Assembly: GCF_039537405.1 (NCBI RefSeq)
Contig: NZ_BAABAL010000016.1
Location: 124,001 to 188,000, forward strand
DNA from: Allokutzneria multivorans
GTDB taxonomy: Bacteria; Actinomycetota; Actinomycetes; Mycobacteriales; Pseudonocardiaceae
Length of the DNA stretch: 64,000 nucleotides
Direction of reading: 5' to 3'
Position 1 is the stretch's first letter. Every line of letters begins with the position of its first letter. The notes below the pieces were generated by a model. The model was not told where the DNA came from, searched no databases, and saw nothing but the letters and a program-made list of their open reading frames with translations. This document shows positions 12,001-27,000 of this stretch, piece after piece. A program made the position numbers and the translations under genes.

Positions 12001-15000
12001 GCCAGAGCGTGCGTGTCTGTGCCGTTGGGCACCAGCAGGCTGTTCGGCGTGCCCGGTACCGGAGGCAACAGCCGCAGGTTCATGAAGCGCGGGTGCTTGC
12101 CCCGCAGCTTCGCGCCGAGGTTCTTCCAGCCGGGCTTGGCGGTCATGTCGACCCACAGCTGGTACTGGCCCCTGCCGATCCGCCGGATGTTGCCGAGGTG
12201 CGGGATCTCGCCGACGGTGCCCGCGTCGATCAGCGCGTCGAAGTCGTCGATGATCTGCTCGGGGTCCCTGTCGTACTGTTCGAGCCGCTCGGTGAACGGG
12301 CGCAGCCGCGCCTTCAGGTCGTCGTCGGTGATCGTGCCGACCAGTTCGGTGATCGCCTTGCTGGTCTGGCGCAGGCGGTTGGAGCCGTGCCGCACCCAGT
12401 CGTCCATCGCACGGGGCGTCACGTCCTCCTTGCTCACCCCGGTGCGCAGCGTCTCCGCGGCCTGCTCCATGAGGCGGCGCGCGGTCATGACCACGGTCAT
12501 GCTCTCGCCGATGGCCGCGACCGAGTCCGCGAGCGACTGGCTCATCGAGGCGATGCTGGCCGCGGCGGCGGTCTCGGCGGCGACCTCGGCCTCGGCGGGG
12601 GACATGCCGTCCGCGAGTGCCTTCTCCCGTGCGGAGTCGGCCTCCGATCCGCTCATCACACCGCTGACGACGGCGTTGAGCACGCCGCGGCCCAGCGTCC
12701 GGATACCGGCGTTCCACGCGAGCTGGCGCCTCTCACGGGGGTGGACCAGCCGCTCCGTCACCATGATCTCGTCCAGGTGCTCGGACAGCCACGCCTTGGC
12801 CTCGTCGAGGGTGAGCCGGGTGCCGTCCTCGGTCCACTCGGTCGGCAGCAACATCGCGAACTCGCGGATGTCCTTGCCCTTTTCCGACGCGGGGCCCTTG
12901 TCCGAGCCGGTCCGGACGTCCGCGTGCGTGGTGAACGGGCTGAACGGGCCGAGCAGGTGCGCGGATTCCGAGAGCCCGATCTTGATCAGCGCGGGCATCT
13001 TCGGGTTGCGCATCTCGGGCTTGCTCTCGATGACCACGACGGGCCGGAACGCGTCGACCTCGTTGAGTTCGATCCGGACGCTCTGCACCCGGTCGAGGCC
13101 CTCGGCCTCGGCCTTGAGGTGCTTGGCCGCCGCCATCGTCATCGCGGCGTGCCTGATGGCCTCCTCGCGCTCGGAGTCGGGCACGTGGGTGAGCGCCTCG
13201 GCCAGGGCCTTCTCCGTGGGCGTGACGCGGTCGTCCGGCTTGCCGCCGTCGAAGGAGACGATGAGGGTCGGGCGGTAGTCCTTGGTCTCGTCCAGTTCGA
13301 TCCGGACCTTCGCGGCGTCCGGCTGGGCCTGCAGTTCGGCGGCGATCCTCCTGGCCGCCACCAGCATCCCGCCGAGCGGGTCGTCGGAGACCGCCTGGCC
13401 CGCCCGGTGGGGCGGCAGCTGCGACTCGACCTCCGCGCGCAGCCCGTCAGTGACCCTCGTGCTCGCGCCGATCAGACCGAGCGCGTTGTTCGCGTGCTTG
13501 GTCATGTCGTCGGTGCTGACCAGCTCCTGCCCGGCCTGGCGCTCGCGGCTGGAGTGGGTGTAGAGCGCGAACGCGGCCTTGCGGTGCCGGGCGTTCAAGT
13601 ACGCCTGCAGCGCCGAGCCCGCGCGGATGCCTGCGCTGGCGAGCAGTGCCGGGGCCAACATCGGCACGGTGCTCGTGAGGAACGCGAACGCGGTGGTGAG
13701 GCCGGGGTCGAGCGGGTACTTCGCGAACAGCAGGAACTTCTCCTTGAAGTACTTCTTCATCGCGGGCTGCAGCATCACCCGGGACGCGGCACCCACGAGC
13801 GTGCCGAGCTTCATCGCGACCTCGGCCTCGACGGCCCTGGGTCCCTGCTTGATCAGGTTGGGCGAGACCTTGATCCAGTAGCGCAGTTCGGACTTGTCGA
13901 CCGCGGCGCCCTTGAGGAACTGGTCGGTGTGTGCCATGTCGCCCTCGACCAGGGAGACCTTGACGTGGACGGGGAGCCTCGGCTCGTCCTTCTTCGGATC
14001 GCCGGTCCACACCGTGAGGGAGAGGGTGCCGAGGTCGTTCGGCCGCTGGGTTCCCGATGCGTCCTTCGCGGCGATCTTCTCGTCCGGCGACCAGGTGACG
14101 TCGGTGGCCTCCGCCATGAGCTTGTCGATGTCGCCGCTCTGCGAGTACTTGTCGACGAACGCGCCGTGGGTCAGCTTCATGGCGTTCCCGTAGCCCGCCG
14201 ACCGCGTCCACCTCTCGAACGTCTTGCGTTCCGCGGTGGTGAGCTGGTGCAGTTCCTCGTAGGGCACCGCGTCGGGCAGCGCGACGCCGAAGGCCTCGGT
14301 CGCCGCCGCCAGGCCCTTGCGGGTGGTGAAGATGGTGTCGATGAGCTGCTTGACGGTCGGGCCGATGCCGCCGCGCCAGCTCGAGCGCAGCCTGCGGGCC
14401 GCGTTGCCCGCCTCGGTGTTCTTGCCCGCGTAGGTGTACCAGGTGGTGATGCCCGCGAGGGACGACCACAGTGCCACCGCGCCGAGGCCGACGACGTACG
14501 GCAGTCCCACCCATGCGCCGAACAGCAGCGAGACCCCGACGCCCGCGGCGGTGCCCAGGATGTTGCCCACCTGGTAGAGCAGCGTCGCCTTGACGTCGAC
14601 ACTGATCGGCGGGACCTGCGGGACGTAGTTGGCCACCTCGGCGAGCAGGATCTCGCCGAGCGCGGTGTCGATCTCCTCGGTCGTGGCGCCCTTGCGGACG
14701 TCCAGCACGAGCTGACCGCGCTCGACCCAGCCGTCCTTGGCCACGGTGGAACGGCGCACCGCCGGCCCGTCCGCGATGTCGACCACCCGCAGCTGCAGGG
14801 TGAAGCCGGGGCGGAACAGGCGCAGCGGTCCCGAGGTCCAGGACACGTTGAGCTGCGTGGTCAGCGCGGGGTTCGCCGCGTCGTGCTGGCTGGGCAGCGT
14901 GTGCTGGCCGAAGGCGAAGCTGACGTCGTCGACCGAGATCTCGGTGATCTGCTCGACCTTGATCTTCTTCAGCGTGTCGTTGAGCCTGCCGCGCACCGAG

Positions 15001-18000
15001 GTCTTCTCGGCGTAGTTCTTCGTTCCCAGCAGCCGCAGGGTCCTGGTCATCTCCGGGACCGGGTGCTCCTCCAGCCGCGACATCTCGCCGACCAGCCGCA
15101 GCCCGGCCAGCGTGTTGGGCAGCCCGCGGAAGCGCGGGTGGTTGGTGAGGATCTTCTCCAGCCAGTGCATGCGGGTTCGCGAGCCGCTGACGACCTCGTT
15201 GAGCCCGAAGCCGTGCTGCCGCCCGTCACCGTTGATCAGGGTGCGCAGCCGCAGGTCGACCTCGGCGAGCTCGGCGGCCGCGCGGCGCGCGGACTCCGGC
15301 TTGGTCGAGTCCTCGCGCAGCGCGGCGAAGTCGGCGGCCCTGCGGCCGTCGGGGACCTCCGTCCGCAGCTCGGTGACGAGCCGCGCGTGCTGGTCCAGCA
15401 GTGCGAGCAGGTTCTCGACGGCCTCGACGTCGCTGGTGGCGACCTTGCTCATGCCGGGCCAGCGGCCGGGCTTGGGTTTGGCGGCCAGCACCGACACGCC
15501 GGTGTCGTGCTTGATGCCCAGCGTGACGTCGCCGGCGTTGAGCACCACGGGGTTGGCGGCGTGCAGGTCCTCCAGCAGCTCCGCCTCGCGCTGCACCCGG
15601 GCCAGCGCCCTGTTCAGTGCGGCGAGGTGCTTGTCCGCTTCCGCCCGCGCCTGGTCGGCGAGCGCGGTGGTCTGCTCGGAGAAGGCGTGCAGCCGCTCCG
15701 AGGAGATCTCCTGGCCGAACAGCCGAGGAGTGACGTTGCGCTGCTCGGTCGCCTCGGCGGCCATGGCCTGGAAGGACCAGGCCGTCGCTTCGAGGTCCGC
15801 GTCGCGAGCCTGCGCCAGCAGGTCCCTGCGGGACTCGGCGACGTCCATGAGCACGGCGAGCGCGTCGGTCAGCCTCCGGTACCTGTCGGAGAGCCGGATC
15901 TGCGCTGCGGCCAGGCCTTCCGCGCTCGGCCTCGCGTGCACGTCGACCAGCACGTCGGTCTGCTCGGCCAGCAGGATCGCGTCCTCCAGCAGCGTGCCGG
16001 CGACCCGCTCCTCGGAGAGGACGTTGTCGATCGTGGTGGCTTCGCCGCCTGCCAGCGCCGAGCTCTCGCGGAACTCCTCGATCTTCTCGATCAGCTGGCG
16101 CAGCTCACCGAGCACCTTGCCGTCCGCGCCGAAGTCGTGCGCGGACGTGACGATCACCGCCGGGGTGGCGGCCTGCTTGGGCACGATGGCGACGGCGTTC
16201 GCGCTCGCCTCTGCTTCCGCCTCGGCTTCCGCTTCCGCCGCATCGGCGTCGGCCTCGGCGAGCGACTCCTGCTTGGCCTCGTCGATCTCCTGCTGCCGCC
16301 TGGCCTCGGCTTCCTTGGCCTGCCTGCGGGCGTCGTCCTCCTCCGCGGCGCGCTGTTCGCTCTGCTGCACCTGCCGGGCCCGCAGCTTCTGGTTGGTCAG
16401 CTCGTTCGCGGTCAGCCCGGCACCGTTGCCGTTGCCGTCGCCGTTGGTGGTCAGCCAGGACGTGGGGACGAAGTCCGGGAGCTGGTGGAACGCGGACTCC
16501 AGCGACCGGAACAGCATCAGCCGCTGTCCGGTCGTGTTGCGCGGCAGTGGCGGCACCAGCAGCTCGACCGCTCGCGAGCCCTCGGCCAGCACCAGCTGCG
16601 GTGCGTCGACGTTGCCGTCGACCAGCACGAGGACGTCCACCACCGAGCCGTTGACGAGGTGCGCCCTGACCACGCCCGGGTCGTCCTCGGCGACGACCGC
16701 GCCGGGGACCTTGGCCGCCGCGGCGCGCACCGCGTCGGGCTGCAGCACGGTGGTCGTGCCACCCGCCCAGGTGCGTGCGCCGACCACCGGCACCGGAACA
16801 CCAGGGACCGCCCGGCCGGTGTCAGCACCGCCCGTGTCAGCACCGCCCGTGTCGGGCGAGGACCCGTCGTCGCCGGAGCCCAGCGCCGCGCGAAGGGCGG
16901 GCTCGGTGAAGAGCACCGGCATGAAATGGCCGTTGTTGTGCAGCAGGACGGCGTCCGGGACGCCGGAGCGGCCGTCGTGCCTGACCACGCCTTCGCCGTC
17001 GACCACGGCGATGGCCAGGTCGTGGCGCGCCGCGATCATCTGCGTCATCGCCGCCAGCATCGGGGCGGTGAGCTGCCCCTTTCCACCCCAGGTCGTGACC
17101 GCCTTGCTCCGCTGCGCCTCACTGTGCAGGCCGATGAGCGGCAGCAGCCGTCGTTGTTCCCCGGACAGCGTGAGTTCGCGTTCCAGCCCGGCGAGCAGGT
17201 CCTGCGCCAGCGCGGTCGCGTCGTGGATGCCCTTGGCCGCGAGCGTGCCCGCGGGCAGTTGCCGGAAGATCGCCTCGAACACGTTGGCCGTGCCGTTGGG
17301 GACCCACGCGGTCAGCGCCTCGTTGAGCGAGAGGAACTCCAGCTGGGCCCGCGTCGGGACGTTCTTGTCCCCGGTCTGCTTGACCACGTCGGCGGTCGTC
17401 AGGGCACCGGTGAACGCGGAGCCGGGCAGCTGTGAGGCCACCCAGGCCGCGGCGGGCACGCCCCAGCGCGCCAGTGCCTCGTCGATCGCCGTCCGGCCCG
17501 CCGCGTTCAGCGGCTCCGGGCCGCGGTAGGCCTGGTCCATCCGCAGGCCGTGGTAGTAGCTGCGGACGACCTGCTCGACCGTGCCCGCCCTGGCCGCGCG
17601 GTCGGAGTCCAGCGTGGGCGCGGGGGGCTGCTCCAGCTGTGCCGGGCGGGTGTTCACCGCCGAGGCCAGCCACTGCGGGTCCACCTCCAGCACCAGGCGC
17701 CGCGCCGCGGGGTCGAACAGCCCGTGCTTCATCGCCAGTTCGGCGGCGAGATCACGCAGCAGTCCCGACTCGTAGGTGCGGATCGTGCTGGTCAGCCCGG
17801 CCTGGTTGAGGAGGTGCCGGAAGCGCGCCAGCTCACCCGGAGTTGCCTTGAACCCGAACATCGGGGCCAGCTCGGCCAGCGTGAACGCGGGCACGTGCAT
17901 CGGCAGCACCGAGACTGCCGACCGCAGCGCGACGTCGGGGGAGATGCCGGCCTCGACGGCCTGCTGGTAGACCGCCACCAGGTCAAGGCCGCCGGCGACG

Positions 18001-21000
18001 GCCCAGGTGACCGCGGTGCTGGAGGTGATCGAGGCACCCTGCCACGCCTGCGCGATCGCGCGCTGGAAGCCGGGACGGATCGCGTCCCACTCCGCCCGCG
18101 CCCGCTCGGTGTGCTCGACCAGCAGCTCGGCCCGGGTGGTGTCCGGGTCCTGCGCCACCTGGTGGAGCACCTCGTCGACGTCGACGCCCGCGAACGCGGC
18201 GTCGATGACGGCGGAGTCCCGTGCCTCGGCGACGACCGCCGCGAGCGGCTTGCCGATGGCGGAGGAGCGCTCCATCATCTCGCTCAGGTCGATCCGCATC
18301 CGGATCGCGTCGCTGAACAGGTCGAAGTCCCGGATCTGCGCGCCCTCGGCGTCGACGTCGGTCGGCGCGTCCTGCGGCACGATCAGCTGGGAGAGCTCCG
18401 CGAACGGAGCATCCTCGCCCTCGCGCACCACCGCGCCGTCCGGTGCCACCCGGAAGGTGGTCACCGTGCCGTCGTTCTCCTTGCGCGACAACAAGATCTC
18501 GACGCGCAGCTGGTTGGCGATGCCGCGCGCGAGCTGGATCGGGTCACCGGAGTTCCGCAGTCGTTCGGCCGCCAGCACCGTGAGCGCCCTGAGCGCCTTG
18601 GCCGCGCCCTCCTGGCCGTTGGTCAGCCGGGTGAGGTTGTGCTCCACGCGCTTGAGGGACTCGCGCAGCTCGCTCTCGCGCGCCGCCGCGACCTCCCACG
18701 CCCCGACCACGGCGTCGAACTCGGTGCGCGCCCGCTCCAGGCGCACGCCCTCGTGGCGACGCACCTTCTCCAGCGCGGCGTCCAGGCCCGCGACCCCGGT
18801 GCGCGGCAGCCGGTTGCGACCGAGCCGGTCCAGCATCCGGCGCACCGCCGAGCGCTCCTTGGCGTTCGCGCCGTGCTCGGCGTAGGCGCGCTCGACGGCG
18901 GCCTTCCACTCCTCCTCCGCCACGCGCAGTTCGGCGCGGGCCTCGGCGAGCGGTTCCCCGGTGGTGCGTTGCTGCTCGGCGATGGCGACCGCGTTGTCAG
19001 CGGCCTCGCGCGCCCGGTGGACCAGCGCCCGGTCGACCTTGTCGGGGTCGAGCCCGGCCAACTGGGCTCGGGCGTTCACCATCGCGTCGGAGATCCGCTG
19101 GGCCCGCTCGGCCTGTTCGGCCGCGCTGTCCAGCATCGGGTCGCTGGCGAGCTTCACGAGCATCTGCCCGCTGATGTCGTTGCGCTGACTGACCAGGACC
19201 TTGGCGATGTTGTCGGGAAGGCCGTCGAGGATGCCGTGGCTGACCGCCACGTGCGGGTAGTCGGTGTCCAGCGCCTTGGCCAGCGCCAGGAAGTCCGGCT
19301 TCACCTTCGAGTCGCCGGCCTCCAGCGCAACCCGCTTCGCCGCGGCGTCGGCCAGCAGGCGTCCCAGGTCGAACTCCCGTGCCTCCTGGTCGCGCCGGGC
19401 GAGGGCTTCGCGGACCGCGTCGCCGTCGTTGTTCTGCAGGCCCAGCGCCACCAGCCGGTCCCACGGCTTCGCCGCCTCCAGCTCCTGCAACAGGGCGGGC
19501 AGATCGCGTTCGTAGACCTTGAAGTTGAGCCAGCCGGTCGCGGCGTTCGGCCGGTTGCGCTCGCGGGTGAGGATGTTGTTGTTGTTCGCCTTGGTGGTGA
19601 ACTCGCGCACGATGAGACCGGCGTGGTAGCGGGCCCGGACGTGCACGAGCGCGCCGAACTCCTCGGTCTTCTGGTCGCCTCGCGCGCCGGTGCTGGCGGT
19701 GACGCTGCGCTGGCTGCCCGCACCCGCGGACACCCCACCGGCGCTGTCGACACCGAGGGCCTCGACGAGCGCCTCCTCGCCGCCGAGGCCGACCGGTGTG
19801 GCGTGCTGCCTGCTGATGGTGAGGTCGATGCCCTCGTCGTCGCGCAGGACGCGGCCGATACCGCCGTTGTCGGGCTGGTTGCTCACCACGTGCACGCCCG
19901 ACACGTCGAACTTGGCCCGGACCTGGACCTTGTTGATGGTGAAGCCCCCGCGCCCACGCCTGCGCAGCATGTGCAGGTCGGAGCCCAGCTCCGCGCCGTC
20001 CTGCTCGTTGACCATCCTGGCCACTCGAGAGCCCAGCGCGGTGACCGAGGTCATCTGCTCGATCGCCCCGCGGAACCGCCTGACCCGGGAACCGTAGAGG
20101 TCCGTCAGGAAGTCGGTGACGGCCTTCCTGACGGGCTCGTTCGTCACGTTGTCCACACCGACCCGGTCACCCGACGGGAACTCGGTGATCGACCGGTAGT
20201 CGACGTGCTCCGGCGGCGCAGGCCGTTCCCGCAGCAGCTGCCCGTCGGAGACGTGCAGCCCGATCGTGCCCTGGAGGACCTCCGTCGTCGTGCTCGCGCG
20301 GTTGGCGCTGCGCAGCAGGACGTTGTTCAGCGGGCCGCGCTCGACCCCGCTCCGGACGACCTTGATCGTCACCTCGACGGGGACCTTCACGTCGTGCGTC
20401 CCGCGCCAGTCGAGCTGGGTGGTGGCGCGCGTGAGGTTGCCCCGCCTGTTCTGCGTGGTGCTCGTGCCGATCTGGGTGCTCGCGGACAGGGCGTCCGGGC
20501 CGGTGTCGAGGACTCCCTCACCGGACAGGCTCGCGCCGACGCTGGTGCCCGCCGTGGTGGACTCGGACTCCTGGTCCGCGCCGCGGAGCTCGTTCTCGAT
20601 GCCGCGCGCCTTCTGCTGGCCGACGACCTCCGGGTCACCGACCTGACGGACCGAGATCACCAGCTGGACGCGCTCGACCAGCCACGGGAACCTGGAGCTG
20701 ACCGGTACCAGCACCTCCGGGATCAGCGAGCGCTCGCTGTTGAAGGCGTCGTTGAGCAGCGCGTACGGGCGGTTGCCCGCCAGGCTGGTCTCCAGGGCGC
20801 GCTGCATGTTCGGGTGGGCGAGCAGGTTCGGCGCCGTCCTGGCGAGCAGGTCCCTGACCGTCTGGTCCAGCTGGACCTGCTGCGTGTCACCGCTGTCCGC
20901 GTCGGTCCGGGACGTCTCGAAGGAGTAGACCGCCCGGCTGCCACCGAGCGACTCGCCCTTGGCCAGGAACTGCGGCAGGTGCAGGGCGCGCAGCTCGGCC

Positions 21001-24000
21001 GAGGCCTCGGGTGCGTGCTCGGCGACCGCCGCCACCACGTCCAGGACCTCTTCGGCCCCGGCGCGCTCGGCGGCGTCGTAGACCTCCTCCGAGGAGTAGC
21101 GCAACAGCACATCGCGCAGCAGTTCGTGGTCGAGGTCCTCGCCCGCGGCCCGCTGAGCCAGGGAGAAGCGGTGCACCGCCCTGGCCATGACGTTGCGGCT
21201 GAGGTCGCTGTCGCCGTCCCGCCAACGCCGGAAGGAGGTGGTCATGTACTCGGCGGGCAGGTCCAGCTTGCCGGTGGCGTAGGCGGCGACGAGGTCGGAC
21301 TCCGGGCTGACCCAGGTGATGTCTCCGCGGTGCCAGACCGTGACCGTCTTCAGGTGGGTCCTGGCGGCGGCGCGCTTCTTGAACAGGCGGCCCCGCAGCC
21401 GGTCGCCCACCGTCTGCTCGATGAGCTCGGCCTTGAACTGCAGCCTGGTGCGCAGGTGCAGCCGCTGGTCGGACTCGAGGTTGAGGATGTCCTGGCCGAA
21501 GGCCGCCATCGTGCCCTGCGAGCGGCTGGTGCCGACGGAGCCGCCCAAGGAGGGGCTGAGGCCCACGTCGCCGCCGATGAACTCGGTTCCCTCGGTGACG
21601 GCGCCCTCGGCGCCGAGGCTCGCGCCCCGGCTGTAGCCGGAACCGAGGCTGGTGTAGTTGAAGGAGCCGTCGGCCATCACCACGTTGCCCTTGACGAGAC
21701 CGAGCACATCGGTCTCCATCGGCACCGCGGAGATCTTCAGCGCGTAGCGCTTGTGCGTTCCGAGACCGCCGAACCTGCCCAGCTCGAACAGCTGGTCGCT
21801 GGTGCTGCCGCTGATCATGTAGTCGGTGATCGCCGCGTGCAGCGACCCCGCGCTGAGCTCGGCCGCGATGGCCTGCCTGTTCGGCGAGTTCACGCCGAGC
21901 AGCCGGCCCGCGCTGGCCTCCACCTTGGCCAGCAGCCCCTTGACCGAGACCGAGACGACCTTGGCGTCGTTGTCGCGGAACAGCTCGGGGTCGGTCTTCT
22001 CGGCCACCCTGACCGGTGCCTCGGAGTGGACGAAGCCCTCCGGCACGTAGATCTCGGTGCTGGCGTCGAAGGTGACCGAGCCGTCCCTGGCCGCCCCCGG
22101 CAGCGCGACCGGGCCCTTCGCGTCGTTGACCCGGACGACGAGCTTCAGCGGCACCTTCCACCCGAGCACCGGGCTGTCGTTGTGGATGAGGTTGACCCTG
22201 ACCTCGCCGTTGGTGACGGAGACGCTGGTGCTGACGTCCTTGCCGAGGCCACCGACCACCGCACCGTCGCTGTCGATGGCGTCCAAGGCGCCGGAGCGGT
22301 TGCCGCCCAGCTGCTTCGCCTTGGTCTCGCCGTTGGAGACCGTGGTCGAGGCGTCGTGCCAGAACATCCCGTAGACATCGCGCGACCTGTCGACACCGAG
22401 GTAGGTGGCGGACCTGTAGTCGGCGACACCACCGATGACGATCTCGACGTTCTCCTCGGCGTAGCCCTTGAGCGGGTTCAGCCGCTTCACGGTGAGCCTG
22501 ATCCCCTCGTGGACCAGCGTGGTGTAGTCCAGGGCCACCGAACCGCTGGAGAGCTGGTCGGAGATCATCGCCCTGTTCATGGTGAGCAGCAGCTGCGCGC
22601 GGGAGGTCAGCTGCGCACGCACGCCGGGGTCCATGGTCGCGGGGAAGCCCTCGCCCGACAGCACGAAGTCCTCCGCGGCCAAGGCCTCGATCAGCATGTC
22701 GTGCACCGGGGCCAGCAGATCGCCGTCGTCGGCGGTGCGCGGTGAGCCGTCCCGGTTCTGCACGGTCAGCTTGTCGACGGCCGCCATGCCGGGGCCGCCG
22801 GAGCGGAAGTGCTCCGGGAACGGCACGTCCTCGTCCTCGGACTCCTTCCGGGGCACGTTGCGCACAGGCTTGCCATCAGGCCCGATGAGGGCGGCGTCCA
22901 CGGGCATGCCCGCTCGGAACGCCTCCGCGTCCGGGGTCTCGGTGTGCACCTTCACCGTCGTGGTCTGCGCGGCGACCGGCAGTTCCCTGCGGTCTTGGCC
23001 GAGCAGTCTGACCGTGACCTCGGCGTCGGTGAGGTGGCTGGCGACTCCACCGCGGTAGCGGTCGATCTGCAGCCACATGCCGGTGGAGTTGGTCGACAGG
23101 CCGTTCCTGGTGACCCGCTGCCACAGCCGGGTCAGCTTCGCGCCGACGACCTTGGACACGGCCTTGGCCTGCACGCCCGCCCCGCGGCTCATGGCGATGC
23201 TGCCGTTGGAGCTGTAGGTGGTGTAGCCCCAGAACTCCAGGTAGGAGTTGGCGCCGTCGCCCATCAGGACCGCGGTGTCCATCAGCATCTTCGCCGAGAT
23301 CTCGGCGAAGACCACCTCGGTGGTGTCGAGGACGATCGGCAGCTCGACGGAGGAGTTCACCGCCTTCTGCCACTCGGTCAAGATGCTCGGGATCGAGTCC
23401 TCGACCTGGGCGCGCAGAGCCGCGCGTCGCGTTGCGGACATCTCCTCGTAGCGCGAGCCCAGAGCCGTGCGCAACTGGTCGAGGACCATGTCGGCGATGC
23501 CGTCGCGGCCGGACAGCGCGCTGGCCTTGGTCCTCGGCATCTTGGCGTCGAAGTGCCCGGGGTCGACCCGGCGGCGCACGACATCGGTGACCGGGCGCAG
23601 GTAGGACTCGTCGACCGACAGCCGCAGCGTGTTCGGTTCGTCCGCGGACCATTCCCGGTGCGGGAGCGGGGCGAGCGGGACCTCGGTCCCGTCGTCCTCG
23701 ATCCTCGTGATGACGAGTTCGGTCTCGACCTCGAAGTAGGAGAACGGACCCTGGCTGCCCTTGAACGCCCGGTAGCTCTCGCGGGTCGTCTGCCCGCCGA
23801 CCTGCTGAGCCTGGCTCCACGACAGGACCCGGCCGAGGGTCGCGTTGGCCACCTTGCTCAGCCCCGGCACACCGGACACCGTGTTGATCAAGGTGCCGAA
23901 CCCGGCGGCCACGGTCACGCCGAGCTTGCTGCCGCGGGCGAGGTTCATCGCCTGGCCCCACAGACCGCGCGCGTACCGGCCGCGAGCCTGGTCGGCCATG

Positions 24001-27000
24001 GTCACGCCGGAACGGGTCTGCTCCTCGTTTCTGATGGGCTGGAAGATGCGGAACCGTTCCGTCTTGCCCGCGCGGGTGGTCAGGGTCAGCACCTTGCCAC
24101 CAGGTGAGGTCACATCCGCGAAGTTGGCCAGGACCTTGGCCTCCAGCCGACCGCGGGTGACGTCCATCTGCTCCGCGTACTCGGCGATCCTCGGGATGCC
24201 GCTCATCACGCCAGCTTCGGTCAGCGCGGCGCGCGTGAGTTTGCCCGGCGCGACGGGCTGCCCGTCGAGGCCGAGCATCTCGCCGTTGGTGAAGAAGTCC
24301 AGGTCGGCCAGCGGGTCGAGCGTCGCGCCCTGCGCGGCCAACTGCGCCTGGAGCGCGGCGGCCAGCGGGTCGTCGGGAGCGGACGGGGCGCCGAACCTCG
24401 CACGCGTGTCGACGATCCGCTGGTGCAGCCCGTCCAGCGCCTGCTCCAGGACGGCCTGCTGCGCCGACGGGTCCGCAGGCAGCAGCGGCATCAGCAGCTG
24501 GGTCGGGGCGTCCGGGTTCTTGCTCAGCACGAGGCGCGGTGCGCTGATGTCCGGGCTGGTCTCGATCACCAGCGCGATGCGGCCACCGCCGGGCGTCCTG
24601 AGGTGGAACTCGCCGAGGAAGTCCGGGCTGATGACCACCGGGGCGGTGGGGGAGGCATCCAGCGCGGCGGCCACGGCGGGGTCGATCGTGGTGGCGGTGC
24701 CCTTCGCCCAGGCACCCTTGAAGCGCACCGCCGCGGTCCCGAAGGCGGTCTCGCCGGTGTAGGGCGGGCGCGTCGGGAGCACCGGGGCCGGGGGTGCGAC
24801 CGGCACGGGCATGGCAGGCAGCGTGGGCACCGTGCTGGTGAAGCGCACGGGCATGAAGTGCTCGCCCGTGCTCAGCAGCGCGACCAGGTGTCCGTCGCCG
24901 CCGAACCGGGTGAGAGCCGCGTTCCTGCCGATGACGAGGACGTCCAGGCCGTGGCGGGTGGCCAGCAGCTTCGGCATCATCGTGAGCAGATCGCCGCCGA
25001 GCTGGTCGTGGTTGCGCCAGTCGCTGAGCGCGCCCTGGCGCTGCGCCTCGCTGCGCAGGCCCTCGACCAGCGGGAACAGCGTGCGCTCGGCCGCGGGAAG
25101 ACCCAGCTCAGCCGTCAGCGCGGCCATCATGTCCTTGGCCAGCTCGTCGGCGGTGAAGATGCCCTTGCCCGCGAGCGCGTCGGCCGGGAGCTGCTGGAAG
25201 ATCGCCGTGAAGGGGTTGATCGACCCGTTGGCCGCCCACTCGGTGAAGGCCTCGTTGTCGTGGAGGTAGCGCAGCTGTGTCGGCGTCGGGGCGTTGCGGT
25301 CCCCGGTCTGCCGCACCGGGTTCTCCATCGTGATGTCGCCCGTGAACGCCGACCCGGGCAGCTGGGTCGCCACCCACGCCGCGTAGGGCACACCCCACCG
25401 CGCGAGCGCGTCATCGATCCGCTCGCGACCCTCGGAGCCGAGGTCGTGCTCACCTCGGTAGGCGCTGCCGAGTGGCAGGCCGTGGAAGTAGCGCCGGACG
25501 ATCTCGTCCACGGTGCCCGCGCGGACCTGCCGCTGGGCGGGGTCGTCGGTGACCAGCGGAGCCCTGCTGGGCTCCGCCGGGCGCAACCGCGCCGCGGAGA
25601 TCGTGTGCTGCGGGTCGACCTCCAGCAGCTGCCTGCGCTGCCACGGCTCGAACAGGCCGTGGGTGACGGCCATGTCCGCCGCGATACCGCGCAGCAGCGC
25701 CGCGTCGTAGTCGTCGAGCACGTCCGGCATGCCCGCGAGCGAGAGCAGGTGCCGGAAGTCGGCCACGTCCGCGGGCGTGGCCGCGAAACCGAACAGCGTG
25801 GCCAGCTCCGCCATCGTCGCCGGGCCCGCGAACATGGGCAGGGCGTTGGCGATGCTGCGCAGCTCAGCGCCTGGCGAGCTGCTCGTGTCCTTCAGCTGCA
25901 AGTAGAGGGAGCGGAGGTCGATGCGGTTGACGAGAGCACGGATCACGTCCTGTTCGGTGATCCCGCCCTGGACCAGGGCCTGCGCGAATCCGTCGCGCAC
26001 GGCGTCCCAACGCCGCTGGGCGGACTCGGTCGCGTCGGCCAGCGCGTCGCCGCGCACGTCCCCCATCTCGATGCCCGACTGCTCCAGCGTCGCCCGGCGC
26101 ACAGCGGCGCCGGCCAGGACGCGGTCGACGTGCACGCCGTAGCGCGCGGCGGTGACCACGGCCGGGTCACGGGCCTCGGCGACGAGCATGTGCATCGGGC
26201 GGCCGGTGGCCACCGAGCGCTCGATCAGCTCGTCCCGGTCGAGGCGCTTGCGCTCGACCGTCCGTTGCAGCGCCTCGTTGGTGCTCAGGTCGAAGCCCGG
26301 CCCGCCGTCGGCGTCGTCGCGGCGCACACCACCGTCGGGCGCGACCCAGTGGCGCACGGTCAACCCGTCGGGCTGGGTCAGCGTCAGCAACACCTCGGCG
26401 CGCAGCTCGGAAGCCACACCGCGGGCGATCTCCAGCGAGTCACCCTCGTGCTTCAGCTCGGTGCTGCGCAGCTTGGTGAGGCTGTCGCGGTCCGTGAGCA
26501 CGCCCTTGACCGCGCGGTCGAGCTCCGTGAGCGCGTTCTGCAACTCCGTGCCGCGGTGGACCGCGGTCTCCCAGCTGCCCATGGCCCGGGTCATGTCCGC
26601 CAGCCGCAGGTCGAGCAGTCGGCCGGTCTCCCGTGCGGCCGCCTCGGCAGTGTCGACGTCGGGCCTGCCGATGCCGATCCGCTGCCCGAGCTTGCGGAAG
26701 GTGCCCGGCTCGTCCCGCCGCCGGGTCTGCTCGGCGAGCACCGCCTCCGCCGCGTCGTGAGCGCTCTCGGCGCGCCGCAGCGCGGCGCGGGCCGCGGGGA
26801 TCTGGTCACCGGTGGCGATGATCTCGGCCGCGATCGAGGCCGCGGCCCGGATGTGCGCGACGGCCTGCTGGGCGGCCTCCTGGGCCTCCGTGGTGCCCAG
26901 CGCCTCGACCCGGTTCTGGACGGCGACGACCTCGGCGAGGACGCGCTGCGCGAGGTCGCGGTGCTCGTCGACGCGCGCGATCGTCGGATCGCTGTCCAGA

